Assembly (NCBI GenBank): GCA_032622095.1
Contig: CP136066.1
Coordinates: 91,349,319-91,413,318, forward strand
Source of the DNA: Siphonodentalium dalli
Lineage: Eukaryota > Mollusca > Scaphopoda > Gadilida > Siphonodentaliidae
DNA length: 64,000 nt
Direction: 5' to 3'
A program made the position numbers and the translations under genes. The notes under the pieces are model-generated. The model was not told where the DNA came from. It searched no databases and worked only from the letters and a program-made list of their open reading frames with translations. Shown in pieces: positions 10,710 to 22,266 of the stretch (position 1 is the first letter of the stretch; every line of letters begins with the position of its first letter).

Positions 10710-11699
10710 CTCGTTCAGTCTGTTGACAGCTGATTGGTAGTTATTTCATTCATTTGTAGGCAGGATCACCACTTACCCGAAATTTATTTTTATCGAATGA
10801 AATATATTTTTGCCAAATTTTCTGAGAATTAGTTGACAAATTATATCTGACCAAAAATACTTGTTTGGAACATTTGTTGGTTCTTATCTCCTAACAATGG
10901 CCATTTCAAAGACTTCCGTTTCTATTTTACCTGAATGAATAATATCGCTTTAGTTAAAAGGGGGTCCCATTTTTAGGTTATAGAAACCCCCACTATATCT
11001 TGATTTTATTTTATCGAATTGTCTCTGCATCTCTTCAGAACTGAGGGAATTTCAAGGATTATTTAAAGATTTTCTGACGTGAATTTCCTAATATATAATT
11101 ATCATGTCTTCAAAATTAGCAGTTCAAACACAATGTGTGTCTTTAGAATACTGAAATGAGATTTCACCTCATCATAAAATCCTCAGACAGTATTATAAAC
11201 CATGAAAACATGTTAACTGCCAACTGCAAAGAGGGACGTGGAGACGGATGTTTGGGTGGGGCGTGTCTCAAAAAATTTCAATGGTTGGAAACTTCATGAC
11301 ATTATGACATTGTGTGCTGGACTGTTGACATTACCATTTTTCATTGGGAAAATGTAACGGGAATATCACAAGAACCATATATACTGACTCAGTTGAAAGG
11401 ATATTATCGTTCATAATCTCGGAACATTATACACTGTTTGAAACTTTGAGATACAGTTATTCCGATGCACTAATGTCTGAGTTCCAGTTATGTATAATGG
11501 CCTAATGCTAGTGTGCTGAAGTACAGTAGGTCCATAGTACCTATGGACCATCTTTAATAGTTACGTACATCTTAGCAGCGAAGAAGTTATAGGCTGAAAT
11601 TGATCTGATATCATGATTATCCAATCAGAAAATTAATGTGAATGTTGTTAAATTTTAGAGGAAAATTTGAATATGTTCCTACTTTATTTAAATTGTAAA
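10710..11699. other. Non-coding; possible family K fragment at 10760-10860
   Basis: 'caccacttacccgaaatttatttt' and 'tttttgccaaattttctgag' resemble the left part of the K element at 21233. The rest is unassigned. Confidence 0.35.
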
Positions 11700-12105
11700 C
11701 CTTGACTAGCGGTATTAATAGCTGGAAATTTAAAACACAAAGTGGGTGGGGGTGGGGGAGGCGGCCATTTTTTTATCATTTAATGGGAGGGGGGTGTGGG
11801 TGGAGTGAAATTCCGATTTGGACACCCTCCAAACCCCTCCCCCAATACAGACCCTGCAGCCACTTCTCTGACTACAAGTTATCTTGTATATTACTTTTAC
11901 CGTGTTATTGATTAGTGGGTGGCTCACTGGCACTGGACATGTTAATGTCAGTATTTTAATTAGCCACAGTTTAGTTGGTTTATACTAGATGTTAGAGTAC
12001 AGACATTATATTTATTGGCCACTCGAAGTCCTGAAATGAGCTTCCTGTACATTACCCATCCTATGACCTGGTTCGTGAAGCCCTCGGTGCTTCATAATCA
12101 TTGCC
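11700..12105 (+). repeat. Dispersed repeats M (copy 2) and J (copy 2), adjacent
   Basis: 11705-11975 matches 6105-6240 with an expanded G-rich, hairpin-forming centre. 11986-12105 matches 8403-8510. The two are joined here but separate at their other sites. Confidence 0.5.
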
Positions 12106-13059
12106 GAGGATATTTATTGGATTACATCTCCAGATTGGCACTAAATTCTATTTCTTCAGAATTGGTCTCCAAATACAGATCAATATAACACAAGAATCAT
12201 GTTAAGCGGGGAAGAAATGGTGGCCGCAACATGATCAGGTGAAATATCTAGACGTCTGTGCGATTACCCACTTTATAGTGATGATGTATTTTTTAAATTT
12301 TGAACGTCTTAACTGCTGAATGACATTGTGGGGTTTGGAGCCCCCCTGACCTGACATACCCCTGTTTTCCAGAAAATTCCTATATCGACGATTTCTCATC
12401 TTCAGGGAAAGCAAAACCGTGCTCTTGGTGTGGCGTGCCAAACAGGGACATGGCGACATCGGGTGGTTATGCTGGGGTTTTACCTTCCCCCAACTGTAGT
12501 CAAACCTGATGCAACATTAGTTGGAAATTTCACACCAAAAATAGGTTTAAATTGTTCTCGTAGTTTGATTTTCAAAAAATTTATTAGTGGCAAATTTTTT
12601 GTTTTTAGAACATTTGCATATTTTCCTTTCATTTGCCAAATTTTGGACTCCATCAAACTCTTTCATACACTCGTGTCATTCTGAAGGTATCGTTACACTA
12701 TTACCAAGGCTATTTAACATAATCCTATATTTTTTCATGTATTTGAGATTCATCAACCATGTTTGGGCTTTAGCCATAGCAAAACTTCAGGTCTACTAGA
12801 CTTACGCATATTTTCTAACTGATTTATGACCGTTTTAGTTCATTAAAATCAATTATGGCAACAATAACAATTGTTGCAAAAATAACAATAGGTGGCAACC
12901 TGAAATAGTGTCACATGACTGCAATTTAGAAAAATGCCTGTTTTCACCCTTATTTGAGCTGATTTTTGTCAAATTTTGTCAAAATTAGAGCCAAAATTGT
13001 AAAAATACGCATTTTTATATTTCACTGGAAATTCAGGAAGAGAAGCAGCATGAAAGATA
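12106..13059. other. No gene recognised
   Basis: Non-coding sequence with small repeats of 'acaataacaat' near 12855-12890. Confidence 0.3.
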
Positions 13060-13235
13060 CAGTAATGCCCTAATTAATCGACTCCATAACCACAGCAGAA
13101 TTATGGGTAATTTTTCAGGATTTAGTCGGGGAGAGCTTTCCGATGAATGGCAACAAGCCATATTTCCGACTAAATCCTGAAAAATTACCCATAATTCTGC
13201 TGTGGTTATGGAGTCGATTAATTAGGGCATTACTG
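13060..13235. mobile_element. Family A palindromic MITE, copy 4
   Basis: TA flanks on both sides. It belongs to the 'cctaattaatcgact' subtype; the left arm lacks the inner ~40 bp. Confidence 0.85.
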
Positions 13236-13524
13236 TACTTTGAAAATAAGCCACAAAAAGTCTAGGTTGTCGGTTTACTTTTCTCACAAAATCCTCAGTT
13301 GCATGACACTTCTGGATTCATAGAAAAACAGGGTGGTAATTTTGGCAGATTTGGACTCGAAGCACCATAGATCTGGCTAAATTTACAGAGGTCAAGTCTT
13401 GACAATAAAAAAAATCAGTATGTCATGTCAGCGTCATCCGATTCGGCACATATGTATGGAATCACTTGAAGGATATGACAGGGCCAAATATGATGGAACT
13501 GTGTGTTTATCAGGTGTGTAATAA

Positions 13525-13625
13525 ATGATGGGAGCTGAGCTGGTGCAGCATTAAATATCCTATATAAGAGAATGCACTGGCTCAGGGTTTTCACAAAATT
13601 TCAGGAAGCTCCGGTAATGAAAGGG
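13525..13625 (-). mobile_element. Family D fragment ending at TTAA
   Basis: It reads 'gagctggtgcagcattaaatatcc' through 'cttcaggaagctcc..atgaaaggg' to TTAA at 13626-13629. This is one end of a D element in reverse orientation. Confidence 0.6.
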
Positions 13626-13629
13626 TTAA

Positions 13630-14029
13630 ATAAACGGAGTCGATCACACATTGCCTTAGCGTAAACATATTGACCCATTCTCCTGTAGCTTTTATGTTTA
13701 TACAATCAGCTGCAGGGTGAGTGAGTATTGGTTTAAATACGCAACCTCTTCTCGCTGACGTGGAGTGCCCTTGTTTATTGTTTAGGTCCATTACTCCGGC
13801 ATCAGGCCTGATCCCTTCATATTGTAGGCTCAGTTCAATTGTGCACGCATGATTCTAATGGCACATACCCTCTGTCGGGGCCCGATCTATTTATCATGTT
13901 GCTTTGTGAACCCTTTGACACCGCGATCACCGATATTGATGACTCTAGCAAATTAACGCTGATCTATGCATAACTCTTAACTGATATATTGACACTTTCT
14001 TCAGGGAATACAGTGAATATTAACCCTTT
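13630..14029. other. No gene recognised
   Basis: Unassigned non-coding sequence. Confidence 0.3.
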
Positions 14030-14033
14030 CTAT

Positions 14034-14470
14034 GCTAAACACTCATTGACAAGTACAGTAATGCCCTAATTAATCGACTCTTTAACCACAGCAGAATTAT
14101 GAGTAACTTTTCAGGATTTAGTCGGAAATATGGCTTGTTGCCATTCATTGGAAAGCTCTCACCGAGAGCTTTCCGATGAATGGCAACAAGCCATATTTAC
14201 GACTAAATTCTGAAAAGTTACCCATAATTCTGCTGTGGTTAAAAAGTCGATTAATTAGGGCATTACTGTAATTCCCTTAGGAAATGTTCAGATAATAAGT
14301 TCGCTGGGTTGTTTTGTTGAACTTATTATCTGAAAATTTTCCTCAAATTTATAAGAAACATTCTGCTCTTGTTTTATCTTTTTGTCTCGCTGTCATCAGC
14401 ACATTTCCCATGAACACCCCTCCAAATAATAGACAATTCCAATATTATAAAGCTATTATACAATGTTGTG
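14034..14470. mobile_element. Family E element, copy 3, hosting a family A insertion
   Basis: It starts after TTAA (14030-14033) with CCCTTTCTATGCTAAACACTC. The A element at 14056-14268 lies just after 'cattgacaag'. The E sequence resumes with 'ccttaggaaatgttcagataata' and continues through 'cccctccaaataatagac'. The distal TTAA end is not clear. Confidence 0.65.
14056..14268. mobile_element. Family A palindromic MITE, copy 5, nested in E
   Basis: A 213-bp two-arm palindrome with TA on both sides (14054-14055, 14269-14270). Confidence 0.87.
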
Positions 14471-15019
14471 TACAGTATGTGTTTTTCTTGTTCGAGTCCA
14501 GGTTGTGGTGAAAATTCATATTGGACAAGACACGCAGTGAAGCGTCTGCTAAATCCACCAGAGTATTGCGCCCTTCACAATTTCACCGATTCATTTGGCA
14601 AATAGTGTTATTTCGTGACGTCAGGGAGTCCCGATAAAAAAGTGATATTGGACTCGATTGAGTCCAATATGACTTTCGGGAGTCTGATATGACTTTTTCT
14701 CGGATTATCATGTGACGGCTTTTGCCCAATCAGAAATAGTGTCAGTTAAGGGATGGTGGATAATAAAGAGTTTTTAAAACTGAGGGAGAATCCATTTAGT
14801 AAGGAAAGTGATAAAGCCACAAACATTGTTCATATTAATGTTTATGAAAACTTCTTTAATATGAGATCTCATAAGAATCACACCAGAATCTTGCGCCAAA
14901 ATGGTCAGAATGATAAGCAAAGCAGGAAAATCTAACACGATGTTTGTGAGAATATGTGAGAAAACAGTTTTCTCATGAAAATCTTGCATTAGAAAATTTT
15001 CATTTCATACACAAACTTT
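14471..15019. repeat. Dispersed repeat I, copy 1 (uninterrupted), plus a short palindrome
   Basis: About 14780-15000 ('aatatgagatctcataagaatca', 'gcgccaaaatggtcagaa', 'gaaaacagttttctcatg') is repeated at 19000-19770, where two insertions split it. A hairpin 'atattggactcgattgagtccaatat' lies at about 14645-14671. Confidence 0.55.
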
Positions 15020-15201
15020 GAAATGGCATGTCTGTTATTGCAGAATGAGGTCCCCAAAGGGTAAATTTAGTGACACTACCCCACACAGTGGGCTAGCATC
15101 ACCAAATTCCCCCTCTGTGGACCTCATTCTGTTAGGGCTCATCTTCTGGGAAATATCTATGGTCTCAAATTAACATTGTTTTTGGTTACTTTTCCCCTTA
15201 T

Positions 15202-18200
15202 TAGCTCAACTTACTTGTAAGTTTGAGCTATTGCCATGGTTTGGCGTCCGTCGTCCGTGTGTTCGTGTGTGCGTGTGTCCGTGTGTCCGTCAACAATTTC
15301 CTTTGGCGCGGGCTACAGGTTGTACCTTTGGTCTGATCTTCATGAAATTTGTCATGAATGTTGACATTGACATGTAGATGGCAACGAGTCATTTTTGGGT
15401 CATTCGGCCAAAAAACATGGCCGCTGGCAGCCATTTTGGATTTCAAGATTCAATCCATTGGCGCGGCCTACAGGTCGTACTGTTCATCTGATCATCATGA
15501 AATTTGTCATTGATGTTAATAATGACATGTAGATGGGAACGAGTGATTTTGGGGTCGTTCGGCCAAAAAACATGGCTGCCAGCAGCCATCTTGGATTTTA
15601 CTCTTTGCATGACTAAATCCTTTGGCGCGGGCCACAGGTCGTTGTTTTGGTCGGAAGTTTATGAAATTTGTCATGGATGTTAACACTGTCATGTAGATGG
15701 GAACGAGTGATTTTGGAGTTGTTCGGCCAAAAAACATGGCCGCCAGCAGCCATCTTGGATTTTACTCTTTGCATGACTAAATCCTTTGGCGCGGGCTACA
15801 GGTTGTACCTTTGGTCTAATCTTTATGAAATTTGTCATGAATGTTGACATTGACATGTAGATGGGAACGAATCAATGTGGGGTCATTCGGCCAAAAAACA
15901 TGGCCGCTGGTGGCCATCTTAGATTTCAAAATTCAATCCATTGGCGCGGGCTACAGGTCGTACTGTTCGTCTGATCATCATGAAATTTGTCATGGATGTT
16001 AATAATGACATGTAGATGGGAACGAGTCATTTTGGGGTTGTTCGGCCAATAAACATGGCCACCAGCAGCCATCTTGGATTTTACTCTTTGCATGACTAAA
16101 TCCTTTGGCGCGGGCTACAGGTCGTAGCTTCGATCGGAACATCATGAAATTGGTCATGGATGTTAACAATGACATGTAGATGGGAACGAGTGATTTTGGG
16201 GTCGTTCGGCCGAAAAATATGGCCGCCAGCAGCCATCTTGGATTTTACTCTTTGCATGACTAAATCCTTTGGCCTGGGCTACAGGTCGTACCTTTGGTCT
16301 GATCTTTATGAAATTTGTCATGAATGTTGACATTGACATGTAGATGGGAACGAGTCATTTTGGGGTCATTCTGCCAAAAAACATGGCCGCTGGCAGCCAT
16401 CTTGGATTTCAAGATTCAATCCATTGGCGCGGGCTACAGGTCGTACTGTTCGTCTGATCATCATGAAATTTGTCATGGATGTTAATATTGACATGTAGAT
16501 GGGAACGAGTCGTTTTGGGGTTGTTCGGCCAATAAACATGGCCACCAGCAGCCATCTTGGATTTTACTCTTTGCATGACTAAATCCTTTGGCCCGGGCTA
16601 CAGGTCGTACCTTTGGTCTGATCTTTATGAAATTTGTCATGAATGTTGACATTGACATGTAGATGGGAACGAGTCATTTTGGGGTCATTCGGCCTAAAAA
16701 CATGGCCGCTGGCAGCCATCTTGGATTTCAAGATTCAATCCATTGGCGCGGGCTACAGATCGTACTGTTCACCTGATCATCATGAAATTTGTCATTGATG
16801 TTAATAATGACATGTAGATGGCAACAAGTGATTTTGGTGTCGTTCGGCCAAAAAACATTGCCGCCAGCAGCCATCTTGGATTTTACTCTTTGCATGACTA
16901 AATCCTTTGGCGCGGGCTACAGGTTGTACCTTTGGTCTAATCTTTATGAAATTTGTCATGAATGTTGACATTGACATGTAGATGGGAACGAATCATTGTG
17001 GGGTCATTCGGCCAAAAAACATGGCCGCTGGCGGCCATCTTAGATTTCAAAATTCAATCCATTGGCGCGGGCTACAGGTCGTACTGTTCGTCTGATCATC
17101 ATGAAATTTGTCATGGATGTTAATATTGACATGTAGATGGGAACGAGTCATTTTGGGGTCGTTCGGCCAATAAACATGGCCGCCAGCAGCCATCTTGGAT
17201 TTTACTCTTTGCATGACTAAATCCTTTGGCGCGGGCTACAGGTCGTAGCTTTGATCGGAACATCATGAAATTTGTCATGGATGTTAACAATGACATGTAG
17301 ATGGGAACGAGTGATTTTGGAGTTGTTCGGCCGAAAAACATGGCCGCCAGCAGCCATCTTGGATTTTACTCTTTGCATGACTAAATCCTTTGGCGCGGGC
17401 TACAGGTCGTACCTTTGGTCTGATCTTTATGAAATTTGTCATGAATGTTGACATTGATATGTAGATGGGAACGAGTAATTTTGGGGTCATTCGGCCAAAA
17501 AACATGGCCGCTGGCAGCCATCTTGGATTTCAAGATTCAATCCATTGGCGCGGGCTACAGGTCGTACTGTTCGTCTGATCATCATGAAATTTGTCATTGA
17601 TGTTAATAATGACATGTAGATGGGAACGAGTGATTTTGGGGTCGTTCGGCCAAAAAACATGGCTGCCAGCAGCCATCTTGGATTTTACTCTTTGCATTAC
17701 TAAATCCTTTGGCGCGGGCTACAGGTCGTTGTGTTGGTCGGAAGTTTATGAAATTTGTCATGGATGTTAATAATGACATGTAGATGGGAACGAGTGATTT
17801 TGGAGTCGTTCGGCCAAAAAACATGGCCGCCAGCAGCCATCTTGGATTTTACTCTTTGCATGACTAAATCCTTTGGCGCGGGCTATAGGTCGTGCCTTTG
17901 GTCTAATCTTTATAAAATTTGTCATGAACGTTGACATTGACATGTAAATGGGAACGAATCATTGTCGGGTCATTCGGCCAAAAAACATGGCTGCTGGCGG
18001 CCATCTTGGATTTCAAAATTCAATCCATTGGCGCGGGCTACAGGTCGTACTGTTCGTCTGATCATCATGAAATTTGTCATGAATGATAACAATGACATGT
18101 AGATGGGATCGAGTCGTTTTGGGGTCATTTGGTAAAAAAAACATTGCCGCCAGCAGCCATCTTGGATTTTACTCTTTGCATGACTAAATCCTTTGGTGCG

Positions 18201-18806
18201 GGCTACAGGTCGTAGCTTTGGTCAAATGGTCATGAAATTTGTCATTAATTATAACAATGACATGTAGATGGGAACGAGTCGTTTTGGGGTCATTCGGTCA
18301 AAAAACATTGCCACCAGCATTTTACTTTTTGCATGACTAAATCCTTTGGCGTGGGCTACAGGTCATACCTTTGGTCTGATATTTATTAAATTTGTCATGA
18401 ATGTTGACATTGACATGTAGATGGGAACGAATCATTGTGGGGTCATTCGGCCAAAAAACATGGCTGCCAGCGGCCATCTTGGATTTCAAAATTCAATCCA
18501 TTGGCGCGGTCTACAGGTCGTACTGTTCGTCTGATCATCATGAAATTTGTATGTCGTAGCTTTTGTCAGATCTTCATAAAATTTGTCATGGATGTTAACA
18601 ATTATACGTAGATGGGAACGAGTTCTTTTGGGGTCAATTGGCCAAAAAAAATGGCCACTAGCAGCCATCTTGTATTTTACTCTTTGCATCACTAAATCCT
18701 TTGGCGCATGTTAGACATTTCAATTAGCACCTTTCCTATTCCTCCATTTACTGTCAACCATTAAATTATTCCCCTACCTAAGTTGAGCTACAGTGTCATT
18801 GACACT
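15202..18806. mobile_element. TIR element carrying an internal tandem array
   Basis: The ends are a perfect 12-bp inverted repeat, TAGCTCAACTTA (15202-15213) and TAAGTTGAGCTA (18779-18790). Inside the left end is a head 'gagctattgccatggtttggcgtccgtcg' with GTCC/GTGT repeats, then about 21 tandem monomers. A small palindrome 'agtgtcattgacact' follows the right TIR and may belong to the element. The architecture (short TIR, microsatellite-like head, ~160-bp core repeats) resembles mollusc 'pearl'-type elements; that link is inference. No transposase. Confidence 0.7.
15300..18715. repeat. ~160-bp tandem array with A-B-C higher-order structure
   Basis: The word 'acatgtagatgg' recurs about every 154-165 bp, roughly 21 times. 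Three monomer types differ just after 'ctacaggtcgt': A 'acctttggtctgatctttatg', B 'actgttcgtctgatcatcatg', C 'agctttgatcggaacatcatg' (variants in some copies). The order reads ABC ABC AB AB ABC ABC ABC A then a B/C hybrid at about 18505-18560. Repeated 73-aa minus-strand frames here follow from the ~160-bp periodicity and have no conserved domain. Confidence 0.85.
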
Positions 18807-19055
18807 TTCATGTTCAGTTTCTATATAATTTGCAGAAGATAAAATGCATAACCGAGGTGAATAATGGGTGAATATCATCCATTTCAACTGGGGAACATCA
18901 ATCTGATCCTATGTCTCCCATAGCGGTTGAGTTCTCAACAGTTTGAGGTTCCCAGAGGGTGATGATCCATGATCGACATTTCCAATATACTCTTTTGTAA
19001 CTGTGTGGGAGAATCCACAAGAAAGTTTTAAAGCCACACACAGTGTTCAGATTAA

Positions 19056-19167
19056 CCCTCTCTAAGAGCTCTTTCCATCAATGTATCATATTATTATAAT
19101 CAATAAATTTGAAAAATGATCAAGGAAATATGGGTTGATACAAAAATCGGACTTGGCACTGAAAGGG
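19056..19167. mobile_element. Family C half-palindrome, copy 2
   Basis: Flanked by TTAA (19052-19055 and 19168-19171). Only the central hairpin side and the right arm remain; the left arm beyond 'ccctc' is gone. Confidence 0.75.
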
Positions 19168-19227
19168 TTAATATCATATGAGATCTCATAAGAATCATGT
19201 GAGAATCTTTCGCCAAAATGGTTAGAA

Positions 19228-19674
19228 GTAAGGGTTAGAACTTAGAACACAAGTATTGTTCTTTACCAGAATCAATCCAGTTGAAGACGAGATTTATTCT
19301 GGTAAAGAACTATTCGCGTGCTCTGACCGACTTAGAGCACAATTGATCCCACATAATGCAATCAACTGGAAATGTGCCGTTGAGCATGTTTTGACCACGA
19401 TGCACAATCCGTGCGCTGGCCGCGATTGGACACAATAGCCGGTTAGCCACACCCAACAACGTGATTAACATGAACTGATCGCCGTTTAATGCGAATAGAT
19501 ATGTCCAAAACAACAGGGACTGGTCCCACTTTGAAGCGCCAGTGCGATTTGTCTGTTATTAGTTGCGGGTGGCTAACAATGGGATAATCACTGAACTATT
19601 CCTTCGCGAGCCTTGGGAATTGGTGTGCTTTACCAAAAATCAGGGAATGATTACAACAATGAGATTGTGCTCTA
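19228..19674. mobile_element. ~447-bp insertion of unknown type
   Basis: It is present in copy 2 of repeat I but absent at 14909-14912 in copy 1. It contains an inverted pair 'gttctttaccagaat' / 'attctggtaaagaac' (about 19257-19310) and words such as 'gagcacaattg' in both senses. No coding signal, and no clear target duplication. Confidence 0.5.
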
Positions 19675-19772
19675 ATGATATGCAAAGCAGGAAAATCTAA
19701 CGCGATGTTTGTGAGAATATGTGAGAAAACAGTTTTCTCATGAAAATCTAACATGAGAAAAGTTTCACGCAC

Positions 19773-20184
19773 AAGCCTTGAAATAGTGTGTCTGTCATTT
19801 GCAGAATGAGGTCCCCAGAGGGTGAAATTAATTAATGACGCTACCCTGCACAGTGGGCTAACATCACTAAATATTCATTGTCTGGCATCATCTTCTGGGA
19901 AGTATCTATAGTCTCAATTAACATTGTTTTTGGTTACTTTTCCCCTTTCTGTTTAGTTTCTGTATCCCCTAATTTGCAGAAGATAAAATAAATAATCGAG
20001 GTGATTATGGGTGAACGTACATCACCAATTTCATTTTCAGAACTTCAATCTGATGTTATGTCTCCATAGCAGTTGAGGCCTCAGCAGAATGAGGTTCCCA
20101 GAGGATGAATTTGGTGAACATCACTATAAATTCATCCTGTGGGGAGCTTCTTCTGCAGATGACAGACACACTATCTCAAAGCTC
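19773..20184. mobile_element. Family B element, uninterrupted reference copy
   Basis: The ends are 'aagccttgaaatagtgtgtctg' and 'cagacacactatctcaaagct'. It contains the spacer 'ggttacttttcccctttctgtttagtttctg', which is the empty site for the array element at 15202. Confidence 0.7.
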
Positions 20185-20236
20185 GTTCACACATGAATTC
20201 TTGTGAGATCTTATGAGAAGTTCAAAACATACTTAA

Positions 20237-20463
20237 CCCTTTCAGTGCCAAGTCCGATTTTTGTATCAACCCATATTTCCTTGATAATTTTTCAAATTTA
20301 TTGATTATAATAATGTGATACATTGATGGAAAGAGCTCTTAGATGATACATTGATGGAAAGAGCTCTTTCCATCAATGTATCACATTATTATAATCAATA
20401 AATTTGAAAAATTATCAAGGAAATATGGGTTGATAAAAAAAATTGGACTTGGCACTGAAAGGG
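20237..20463. mobile_element. Family C palindrome, copy 3, duplicated centre
   Basis: Flanked by TTAA (20233-20236, 20464-20467). The centre 'gatacattgatggaaagagctctt' is present twice on the left side before the right arm starts. Confidence 0.85.
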
Positions 20464-20467
20464 TTAA

Positions 20468-21232
20468 ATGAGTTTTTTATTCAGTTGTCAGCATTTGAAT
20501 TCAGGGTTGTGGCTAGAGTGGGAGTACCATGGAATTTCCAACTGCAACCCCCCCCCCCATTCAACAAGACCCAAATTCAATTCCCAAGTTCTAAGAAAAT
20601 TTCCAACTGATTGACCAAAGTTGCCCCCCCTTTCCAATCCCCCATGTCCCTGTTTGAATTCTATGTTGAAAAGTACTTTAGAATCAGTGTCGGACAGTAA
20701 TTGGACCACAATTCCCTATAGAGCCTATTTTTAGACTGCCATTACCCAGTAATGGTATACGGTTTGTATATTTGCCAGTTTAGTGGACAATGGACTAAAC
20801 TAATATATGAAAATAATTAATCATTTCTCAATTTCCATTCAGGAAGAATTCTGTTTCTTCATATATTGGCCGTCTGTGATTTTTTTTTTTGGCGATGTAG
20901 GCTTATCTATGAGTTTCGCTGTTGGCTGAAGTTGTTCCTGATAAATGGTTATTGTGTTTGGCCCTGAGCTCACGTTCCATCGGTAAATCAATATAATTTC
21001 TACCATAATTGTAGTAGTGATCAACATATATCGCGCCACATCAAAGCAGTGTGGAATTTGCTCACGTCGTTGTTATTCATGTTCAACTCCAGGGACTTAA
21101 TGCCCCAGGATTTATTGACATATAAAATCAAGATTACAAACATTCAACTTCTGTTCATCCAGGTTTGTCCTGATAATAAGTTATTAGGACTGGCATTCTG
21201 AAAAATCCATGCTTGGAATTTAGGCTACCAGT
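20468..21232. other. No gene recognised; short C-runs
   Basis: Runs of C at about 20550-20560 and 20624-20631. No element boundaries seen. Confidence 0.3.
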
Positions 21233-21741
21233 CAGGTCCGCGCTAGACCGAAATTTACTTTTGACCTAATATTTTGCCAAAATGAAATAATTTTTTGCCA
21301 AATTATTTTAGAATTTACCAAAGGTTATCCCCGATGATATCATTTTCTGCAACCTTGATTGAGTTTTAGACACTCGCGGTTTGAACAACGTTTGATATCG
21401 ATCGGAAAGCAGTTAGTTAATAATTATACTTGCATCTATAGTATATTGTGGTTTATCATACAACAATAAACCAATCACCGAACAATAAAATGATAGATTA
21501 GGTTTGCTTTATCAGAAGGGAACATCACAAGCAGATTAAACACCACCGTCACACTAAATACGGATAATCCCTCCACCCATAGATACTAATGCTACCAGAT
21601 TAACTGCATCCAAATATTTTTCAACTTTATTGAGGAATTAAAAAGTAACTTGCCAAAACTTTTGCCAAATGAAAATATTTTTTGCCAAATGTGAATTATT
21701 TTTGCCATTGGCAAATTTGGCAAGTGGCAGTGCGAACACTG
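21233..21741. mobile_element. Family K element
   Basis: It begins CAGGTCCGCGCTAGACCGAAAT and ends AGTGGCAGTGCGAACACTG, an imperfect inverted pair. It holds many 'tttgccaaa' words near both ends. A partial copy with the end 'ggtccagcgcgaacactg' lies at 51590-51731 and its duplicate. No coding capacity; possibly hAT-like from the CAG ends, which is weak inference. Confidence 0.5.
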
Positions 21742-21769
21742 TTACCAGTAACACACATTAATTTGAGAC

Positions 21770-22125
21770 CAAACCTGTAAATAGTGTGTCTTTCATTTGC
21801 AGAATGAGGTCCCCAGAGGGTGAATTTAGTGATGCTATCCTGCATAGTGGGCTAGGATCACCAAATTCACCCTCTTGGAACCTCATTCTGTTTAGGCGTT
21901 GACTGCTATGGGAGACCGAGGATCAGATTGAAGTTCCCCAGTTGAAGTTGGTGATGCTCATCCATTAATCACATAGATTATGCATTTTATCTTCTGCAAA
22001 TTAGGGGATACAGAAAAAGTAACTAAAAAAAATGTTAATTTGAGACTCTAGATACTTCCCAGAAGATGAGGCCAAAGCAGAATGAGGTCCCCAAAGGGAG
22101 AATTTGGTGATGCTAGCCTTTTTCT
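21770..22125. mobile_element. Family B element, 3' truncated
   Basis: The first palindrome is complete (21800-21893). The spacer and start of the second palindrome are present, then the sequence stops matching at 'gatgctagcc' near 22118. Confidence 0.6.
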
Positions 22126-22266
22126 CAAATCGCTCGGATTAGCCAAACACTGAAAATGACAACTTTAGAAAACATAACGGTATGAGTTTGCCCTACCAAC
22201 ATCATAGCAATTGTGCAGGACCACCAACATCATAGCAGATATGCATGACCACTTCACCAACGGTAA

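Larger units (their letters stand above)
15020..18970. mobile_element. Family B element split by a 3.6-kb insertion
   Basis: The left half (15020-15201) runs from 'gtctgttattgcagaatgaggtcc' to 'ggttacttttcccctt'. The right half resumes near 18807 with 'gttcagtttct', 'ttgcagaagataaaatgcataa' and 'gtctcccatagcggttgag'. The uninterrupted relative is 19773-20184, which reads straight from 'ttttcccctt' into 'tctgtttagtttctg'. Confidence 0.65.
19000..19770. repeat. Dispersed repeat I, copy 2, split by two insertions
   Basis: It aligns with 14780-15000 but is interrupted by a family C element (19056-19167, at TTAA) and by a ~447-bp unrelated insert (19228-19674). Outside the inserts, 'aatatcatatgagatctcataagaatca' and 'gcaaagcaggaaaatctaacgcgatg' match copy 1. 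Confidence 0.65.

Noticed and set aside
15516-17824. Repeated 73-aa minus-strand reading frames starting MFFGR
   Set aside because: They recur only because the tandem monomers recur. No known domain, and the frames break in diverged monomers. Treated as array by-product, not a protein repeat family.
15300-18715. CRISPR-like array
   Set aside because: The ~160-bp monomers are contiguous with no unique spacers; the context is eukaryotic satellite DNA within a transposon.
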